From: BHER01 sp051652245
GTDB lineage: Bacteria > Bacillota_I > Bacilli_A > Culicoidibacterales > Culicoidibacteraceae
Length of the DNA: 5,591 nt
NCBI GenBank assembly: GCA_051652245.1
Contig: JBOFTV010000011.1
Location: 1-5,591, forward strand
Direction: 5' to 3'
In this document: piece by piece, positions 1 through 3,049 of the stretch
Layout of the letters: each line of letters starts with the position of its first letter
How positions within the stretch are numbered: the stretch's first letter is position 1
Notes under the pieces: generated by a model
Seen by the model: the letters and a program-made list of their open reading frames with translations, nothing else
What the model was told of the DNA's origin: nothing
Database searches by the model: none
Translations under genes and position numbers: made by a program

Positions 1-3
1 CAT
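1..3 (-). CDS. start codon of a probable divergent gene (partial, runs off the left edge)
   Basis: The reverse complement of the first 16 bases reads as an AAGGAG ribosome binding site (positions 14 to 9), a 5-nt spacer and an ATG at 3 to 1. This is a strong Bacillota translation start, so a gene probably runs leftward out of the window. Only its first codon is visible and nothing can be said about its product. It is divergent from the lysine-riboswitch operon, with about 160 bp of upstream region between this ATG and the operon promoter. The call rests only on the RBS and ATG pair. Confidence 0.5.
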
Positions 4-8
4 TTCAA

Positions 9-27
9 CTCCTTAGTTTTCAGTATA
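9..27 (-). promoter_or_regulatory. RBS and possible -10 element of the divergent gene
   Basis: On the minus strand a TATACT hexamer (27 to 22) lies just before the AAGGAG Shine-Dalgarno (14 to 9). TATACT matches the -10 consensus at five of six bases, but no good -35 sits 16-18 bp upstream of it. The resulting leader would be only about a dozen bases. The RBS is convincing; the -10 assignment is tentative, and a promoter further upstream (beyond the palindrome at 64-79) is equally possible. Confidence 0.35.
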
Positions 28-63
28 CACGGAAATGGAGAGAAAAGCATTTTTTTAAAAAAT

Positions 64-79
64 TTCCCCCTAGGGGGAA
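64..79. repeat. perfect 16-bp palindrome TTCCCCCTAGGGGGAA
   Basis: The sequence TTCCCCCTAGGGGGAA is a perfect inverted repeat and stands out as a G+C block inside A+T-rich DNA, in the upstream region of the divergent gene. It could be a dimeric repressor or activator operator. Read on the minus strand it can also form a hairpin of six pairs with a CTAG loop followed by A and six T (62 to 57), which resembles a terminator or attenuator pointing toward the divergent gene. No TTGACA or TATAAT pair is placed around it at the 19-bp spacing typical of MerR-type operators, so no regulator family is assigned. Confidence 0.6.
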
Positions 80-90
80 CTGGATTGAGG

Positions 91-141
91 ACATTATTAT
101 GTACGAACACTTAAGACATTATCATATACGTGTTACTTAAG
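91..141. repeat. imperfect tandem direct repeat, two copies of about 25 bp
   Basis: Positions 91-115 (beginning ACATTATTAT and ending ACTTAAG) are followed directly by a related copy at 116-141 (beginning ACATTATCAT and ending ACTTAAG). Allowing one gap, about 20 positions agree by eye. The pair lies 24-74 bp upstream of the operon -35 box and between two divergent genes, where it may be a regulatory duplication or simply a local tandem duplication. It has no coding potential. Confidence 0.45.
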
Positions 142-157
142 AGTAGGTTAACTTACT
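142..157. promoter_or_regulatory. GTTAAC-centred inverted repeat upstream of the operon promoter
   Basis: The 16-mer AGTAGGTTAACTTACT is a palindrome with a single mismatched pair (146/153), centred on GTTAAC. It ends 7 bp before the -35 hexamer, a position suited to an activator or to a regulator shared with the divergent gene. No known operator consensus is recognised with confidence, so its function is inferred from symmetry and position only. Confidence 0.3.
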
Positions 158-164
158 ATCTCAT

Positions 165-193
165 TTGACAACAATCATAGAGTATGGTAAAAT
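165..193 (+). promoter_or_regulatory. sigma-A promoter of the lysine-riboswitch/ABC importer operon
   Basis: A perfect -35 TTGACA (165-170) is separated by exactly 17 bp from a -10 TAAAAT (188-193), which is preceded by an extended -10 TG at 185-186. Transcription should start near 200, just upstream of the riboswitch aptamer. This is the only convincing promoter before the three importer genes, and no promoter or terminator is evident between those genes. Confidence 0.88.
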
Positions 194-208
194 AAGTTCA
201 ATATTATA

Positions 209-373
209 AAAAAATAGAGGTTGCGATGTATCAGAGTACAAAATCGAGCAGGCATGCGAAGACATTTTTGGAAAGGTACCCATCGCCGAATATTATGGAT
301 AGGCATATTCATAATATGGGGATAGTTGAGAATATCACTATCACTCATTCCAAATGGAATGGCGCTACAAAAG
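209..373 (+). ncRNA. lysine riboswitch (L box) aptamer
   Basis: This leader carries the conserved elements of the lysine riboswitch in order. AGAGGTTGCG (216-225) opens the five-helix core. P2 pairs GCGATG (223-228) with CATCGC (281-286), extended by GTA/TAC (228-230/277-279), and holds the CAGAGTA internal motif (232-238). The conserved GGAAAGG (270-276) and TCGCCGAA (283-290) follow. P3 is TATTATG/CATAATA (291-297/310-316), P4 is GATAGT/ACTATC (321-326/337-342), and P5 is CATTCC/GGAATG (346-351/356-361). The P3 loop GCAT (303-306) can kiss ATGC in the P2 arm (254-257), as expected for this class. The closing helix P1 looks weak, with TAG (215-217) facing CTA (365-367). The class senses L-lysine and controls lysine synthesis or uptake genes. 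Here it precedes an amino acid importer and ends in an intrinsic terminator, so it should switch transcription off when lysine is plentiful. Confidence 0.94.
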
Positions 374-382
374 TTTTAGGCT
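361..382 (+). promoter_or_regulatory. candidate antiterminator hairpin of the lysine riboswitch
   Basis: GGC-CTA (361-363 and 365-367, with G364 bulged) can pair with TAGGCT (377-382) around a 9-nt loop. This hairpin uses the 3' strand of aptamer helix P1 (365-367) and also the first bases of the terminator 5' arm (379-382). It is therefore mutually exclusive with both the ligand-bound aptamer and the terminator. It was deduced by manual pairing; no folding energy was computed. Confidence 0.5.
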
Positions 383-411
383 TTAACATGTGGCGTTAAG
401 GTCTTTTTTTT
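379..411 (+). terminator. riboswitch-controlled Rho-independent terminator
   Basis: GGCTTTAAC (379-387) pairs with GTTAAGGTC (395-403) in a 9-bp stem with two G-U pairs and a 7-nt loop, followed by eight T (404-411). It lies directly after the lysine aptamer and before the first importer gene, as expected for an OFF switch acting by premature termination. The T-run ends immediately at an ATG (412), so that ATG has no room for a ribosome binding site. Confidence 0.88.
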
Positions 412-444
412 ATGAAGGAAGAAATAGAGATGAGGATGTTGAGT

Positions 445-1248
445 ATGAAGAAATTATTAGTAGGTGTAGCAGGTCTAGTTTTACTATTGAGTGCATGTGG
501 TGGTGGAAGTACGAGTGGAAATAAGTTGGTTGTTGGTATGGAGTGTAATTATGCCCCATTTAACTGGTCGCAGCCAAACCAAACCGACATGACGGTCCCA
601 ATTGGTAGTGGACAATATTGTGATGGTTACGATGTCCAAACAGCTAAAAAAATTGCTCAGGACCTTGGTAAAGAATTAGTCATTCAGAAAATTGGCTGGG
701 ATGGTTTGATTTTAGCTGTGCAATCAGGAGAAATTGATGCAATTATTGCAGGGATGTCACCAACAGAGGAACGCAAAAAAGAAATCGCCTTTACGGATAC
801 ATATTTCAATGGCACATTTGGAATCATGGTACGAAAAGATAGTAAATTTGCACAAGAGAAATCAATCAGCGGCTTTGAAAATGCCCGCCTAAGTGCGCAA
901 CTAGGAACCTTGCATGTTGATCTATTAGACCAAGTGACTAAAAGTCGTAAACAACCGCCGATGAAAGATTTTCCAACAATGACCATTGCCCTAACAGCTG
1001 GTGAAATTGATGGCTTTGTGACGGAAGAATCAACTGGTCGAACAATTGAGAAAACAAATAAAAATCTAGTCTATCTAAGCTTTGATCAGGCAAATGGTTT
1101 TAGCACAACGATTGATTTAACCGGAGTATCAGTAGGTGTTGCAAAAGATAATTCCAAATTACTAGAGGAAATCAATAAATCACTTTCAACATTTCCTAAA
1201 GCAGAACAAGCAAAATTAATGGAAGAATCAATGGGAAGACAACAATAA
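445..1248 (+). CDS. amino acid ABC transporter substrate-binding lipoprotein (probably lysine)
   Basis: This is the extracellular receptor of a PAAT-family importer; it captures the amino acid and hands it to the permease. From the start at 445 the product is 267 residues. It has a lipoprotein signal peptide (MKKLLVGVAG then a Leu-rich core) ending in lipobox LSAC, with Cys18 as lipidated residue. A type II periplasmic-binding fold follows: the N-terminal strand VVGMECNYAPFNW (29-41), GYDVQTAKKIAQDLG (61-75), GWDGLILAVQSGEIDAIIAGM (84-104), and SPTEERKKEIAFTDTYF (105-121), where Arg110 is the likely ligand carboxylate contact. The cross-over and second lobe include QLGTLH (152-157) and GEIDGFV (186-192). 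Starts at 412 and 430 are in frame. 412 abuts the terminator U-tract and has no RBS. 430 has AAGGA (415-419) 10 nt upstream. 445 has GAGG (432-435) 9 nt upstream and gives the typical MKK signal peptide, so 445 is preferred and 430 is the alternative. Specificity for lysine is inferred from the riboswitch; arginine, ornithine or histidine are possible. Confidence 0.92.
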   Translation: MKKLLVGVAGLVLLLSACGGGSTSGNKLVVGMECNYAPFNWSQPNQTDMTVPIGSGQYCDGYDVQTAKKIAQDLGKELVIQKIGWDGLILAVQSGEIDAIIAGMSPTEERKKEIAFTDTYFNGTFGIMVRKDSKFAQEKSISGFENARLSAQLGTLHVDLLDQVTKSRKQPPMKDFPTMTIALTAGEIDGFVTEESTGRTIEKTNKNLVYLSFDQANGFSTTIDLTGVSVGVAKDNSKLLEEINKSLSTFPKAEQAKLMEESMGRQQ

Positions 1249-1276
1249 TATTGATTAAAGAAAAGAGGTAAAAGTA

Positions 1277-2035
1277 ATGTCAGAGGCAGCAAGCCCAAAT
1301 TTTTTAGGTGAAGTTTGGCAAATATTAATTAATAATTATCCAACGTTTATCCAAGGAACAATCACAACGCTGATTATTTCAATTACAGCAACGATACTAG
1401 GATTTTTTCTAGGGTTGTTGGTTGCCATAAGTCGCGGAAATAAAGTTGGAAATATTCTTTCAACAATATACATTTCGATTTTTCGAGGAACGCCGATGAT
1501 GGTCCAGGCAATGGTCATTTTCTACGGGACATCAATGTTGATTCCAGGGTTTAAGTGGGCGAATGTTCCTAATGGAAATTTACTTGCTGGGATCATTGTT
1601 GTTACAATCAACACAGGTGCCTACATGTCAGAGACAATTAGAAGTGGGATTCAATCACTGGATAGTGGTCAATTTGAGGCAGCAAAAAGCTTAGGATTTT
1701 CACGTTGGCAGACAATGACAACGATTATTTTACCCCAAGCAATTAAAAATGTCATCCCAGCGATTGGCAATGAATTTATCGTTAATATTAAAGATACCTC
1801 AGTCCTCAATGTCATTTCGGTAACTGAATTATTTTTTGTTTCCGCTGGTGTCGCTGGTTCAACATACAAGGTATTCCAAACTTTCACAATCACAAGCTTA
1901 ATTTACCTCTTCTTGACAACAATATTTGCGTGCATCTTACAAATCATTGAAAAGAAATTAGATAAAACTAAAAAGGGACGAACAAGTATCCCAGCATCGC
2001 AGACAAATGCTGCGCAATTATTAGATGTAGAATAA
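1277..2035 (+). CDS. amino acid ABC transporter permease, HisM/GlnP family
   Basis: This is the transmembrane channel subunit of the importer, 252 residues, presumably acting as a homodimer because no second permease gene is present. It begins at an ATG with RBS AGAGG (1264-1268) 8 nt upstream. Hydrophobic segments lie at about residues 25-51, 62-88, 102-117, 145-162, 174-195 and 203-225. TFIQGTITTL (23-32) and FRGTP (69-73) are hallmarks of this family. The cytoplasmic EAA coupling loop, which docks on the ATPase, is at 134-154 (EAAKSLGFSRWQTMTTIILPQ). The NEFIVNIKDTSVLNVISVTEL stretch (165-185) is also typical of the family. After the last membrane segment there is a polar tail of about 25 residues, Lys-rich at first. 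It lies 28 nt after the binding-protein gene and 23 nt before the ATPase gene, so it is co-transcribed under the lysine riboswitch. Family assignment is firm; substrate is inferred from context. Confidence 0.95.
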   Translation: MSEAASPNFLGEVWQILINNYPTFIQGTITTLIISITATILGFFLGLLVAISRGNKVGNILSTIYISIFRGTPMMVQAMVIFYGTSMLIPGFKWANVPNGNLLAGIIVVTINTGAYMSETIRSGIQSLDSGQFEAAKSLGFSRWQTMTTIILPQAIKNVIPAIGNEFIVNIKDTSVLNVISVTELFFVSAGVAGSTYKVFQTFTITSLIYLFLTTIFACILQIIEKKLDKTKKGRTSIPASQTNAAQLLDVE

Positions 2036-2058
2036 AAGAAAGTCGGGTGAAAAAGCAT

Positions 2059-2793
2059 ATGAATCAAGATAATATCGTTGAAATAAAAGAATTACATAAA
2101 TCATATGGTGACCATGAAGTATTAAAGGGCGTTAATATAACTATCCAGAAGGGGCAAGTCATCTCCATAATCGGTTCATCAGGATCAGGAAAATCCACAT
2201 TACTCCGCTGCATAAACACATTAGAAGATTTTCAAAAAGGTGAAATCATAATTAAAGGTGAGTATCTTACGACAATGACAGCCAAAAAGCTGCACACAAC
2301 TGTGGGGATAGTCTTCCAATCATTTAATTTATTTGGTCATCTCACAGTATTACAAAATTGTACTATCGCCCTAACAAAAGTCTTGAAATTATCGAAAAAA
2401 GAAGCAGAAACAAAAGCAGAATCACTCCTCAAAAAAGTTGGAATGATTAATTTTAAGGATACTATGCCTAGTCAGCTATCAGGGGGACAAAAGCAACGTG
2501 TTGCAATTGCGCGGGCGTTGGCAATGGAACCAGAGGTTCTTTTATTTGATGAACCAACGAGTGCATTAGACCCTGAAATGGTCGGTGAAGTACTAGAAGT
2601 CATGAAAGCACTAGCAAGTGAGGGCTTAACAATGATTGTTGTAACTCATGAAATGGCTTTTGCCCAAGAAGTTTCAACAGAAGTAATTTTTATGGACCAA
2701 GGAGTTGTTGTTGAGCGGAATACGCCACAAGCATTCTTTAAAAATCCGCAGAAAGAGCGCACAAAAGCATTCTTATCACGTGTTAGATTATAA
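2059..2793 (+). CDS. amino acid ABC transporter ATP-binding protein, GlnQ/HisP family
   Basis: This is the cytoplasmic ATPase that powers the importer, 244 residues from the ATG at 2059. All nucleotide-binding motifs are intact: Walker A GSSGSGKST (39-47), Q-loop Gln87 in VGIVFQSFNLF, signature LSGGQ (140-144), Walker B VLLFDEPT (160-167) with catalytic Glu165, D-loop SALD (168-171), and H-loop His197 in VVTHEM. The length is normal for the family. An in-frame GTG at 2047 would add four residues, but it lies inside the Shine-Dalgarno GGTGA (2046-2050), which is 8 nt from the ATG at 2059. For that reason 2059 is chosen. The gene is the last of the operon and is followed within 10 nt by a strong terminator. 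Confidence 0.96.
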   Translation: MNQDNIVEIKELHKSYGDHEVLKGVNITIQKGQVISIIGSSGSGKSTLLRCINTLEDFQKGEIIIKGEYLTTMTAKKLHTTVGIVFQSFNLFGHLTVLQNCTIALTKVLKLSKKEAETKAESLLKKVGMINFKDTMPSQLSGGQKQRVAIARALAMEPEVLLFDEPTSALDPEMVGEVLEVMKALASEGLTMIVVTHEMAFAQEVSTEVIFMDQGVVVERNTPQAFFKNPQKERTKAFLSRVRL

Positions 2794-2799
2794 GCAGAG

Positions 2800-2835
2800 G
2801 CAGTTACCTAATAGTTTAGGTAACTGTTTTTTTTT
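2800..2835 (+). terminator. Rho-independent terminator of the importer operon
   Basis: CAGTTACCTA (2801-2810) and TAGGTAACTG (2817-2826) form a perfect 10-bp stem, extended by an inner A-T pair and closed by a TAGT tetraloop. Nine T follow (2827-2835). It starts 7 nt after the ATPase stop codon and separates the importer operon from the downstream surface-protein gene. Confidence 0.95.
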
Positions 2836-2985
2836 ATGTGTAAAATAAGATTATTTGAAGTTGTATGTTATTGTTGTAAAGAATTTAATATAATTTTATC
2901 AATTTATATCACAAACGATATATCTAAAGCAATAAGGTGAAAATTATAAAAAAAATGTATTTAAAGAATATTGTGTAAAAAAAAA
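2836..2985. other. A+T-rich intergenic spacer without a gene
   Basis: About 150 bp between the operon terminator and the next promoter are extremely A+T-rich, with poly-A runs. A small inverted repeat TATATC/GATATA (2905-2910/2917-2922) is present. An AAGGTGA (2934-2940) followed 14 nt later by ATG could only encode seven residues, so no gene is supported. The A-tracts next to the -35 box (2977-2985) may act as an UP element for the promoter that follows. Confidence 0.6.
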
Positions 2986-3014
2986 TTGACATCTGTCCCT
3001 TTATGTCATAGAAT
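2986..3014 (+). promoter_or_regulatory. sigma-A promoter of the lectin-domain surface protein gene
   Basis: A perfect -35 TTGACA (2986-2991) and a -10 TAGAAT (3009-3014, five of six matches) are separated by exactly 17 bp. An A-rich tract precedes the -35 box. Transcription should begin near 3021, giving a leader of about 29 nt that contains little besides the RBS. The inverted repeat TGACAT/ATGTCA (2987-2992/3003-3008) overlaps the -35 box and fills the spacer, so a regulator bound there would block RNA polymerase. Confidence 0.85.
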
Positions 3015-3049
3015 GAACTATGAAAAGAATAGTAAGGGAGAAATAAAAA

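Noticed and set aside
64..79. MerR-type operator assignment for the CCCCCTAGGGGG palindrome
   Set aside because: The core resembles some MerR-family operators, but no -35 and -10 hexamers flank it at the extended 19-20 bp spacing on either strand.
91..141. CRISPR-like or mobile-element terminal repeat
   Set aside because: There are only two adjacent imperfect copies with no spacer, no transposase gene and no target-site duplication.
200..411. T-box leader as an alternative to a lysine riboswitch
   Set aside because: No T-box AGGGTGGNACCGCG-like motif is present, while the lysine-riboswitch signatures GGAAAGG and TCGCCGAA with P2-P5 are present in order.
684..986. 100-codon minus-strand open frame inside the binding-protein gene
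   Set aside because: It is antisense to a clearly conserved solute-binding protein, has no RBS or promoter, and its product has no recognisable family.
2905..2922. TATATC/GATATA inverted repeat in the intergenic spacer
   Set aside because: A 6-bp repeat made mostly of A and T is expected by chance in such A+T-rich DNA, and it is about 65 bp from the -35 box.
2955..2978. Seven-residue ORF preceded by AAGGTGA
   Set aside because: The spacing of 14 nt is too long, the peptide has no feature of a leader peptide, and it lies upstream of the promoter at 2986-3014.
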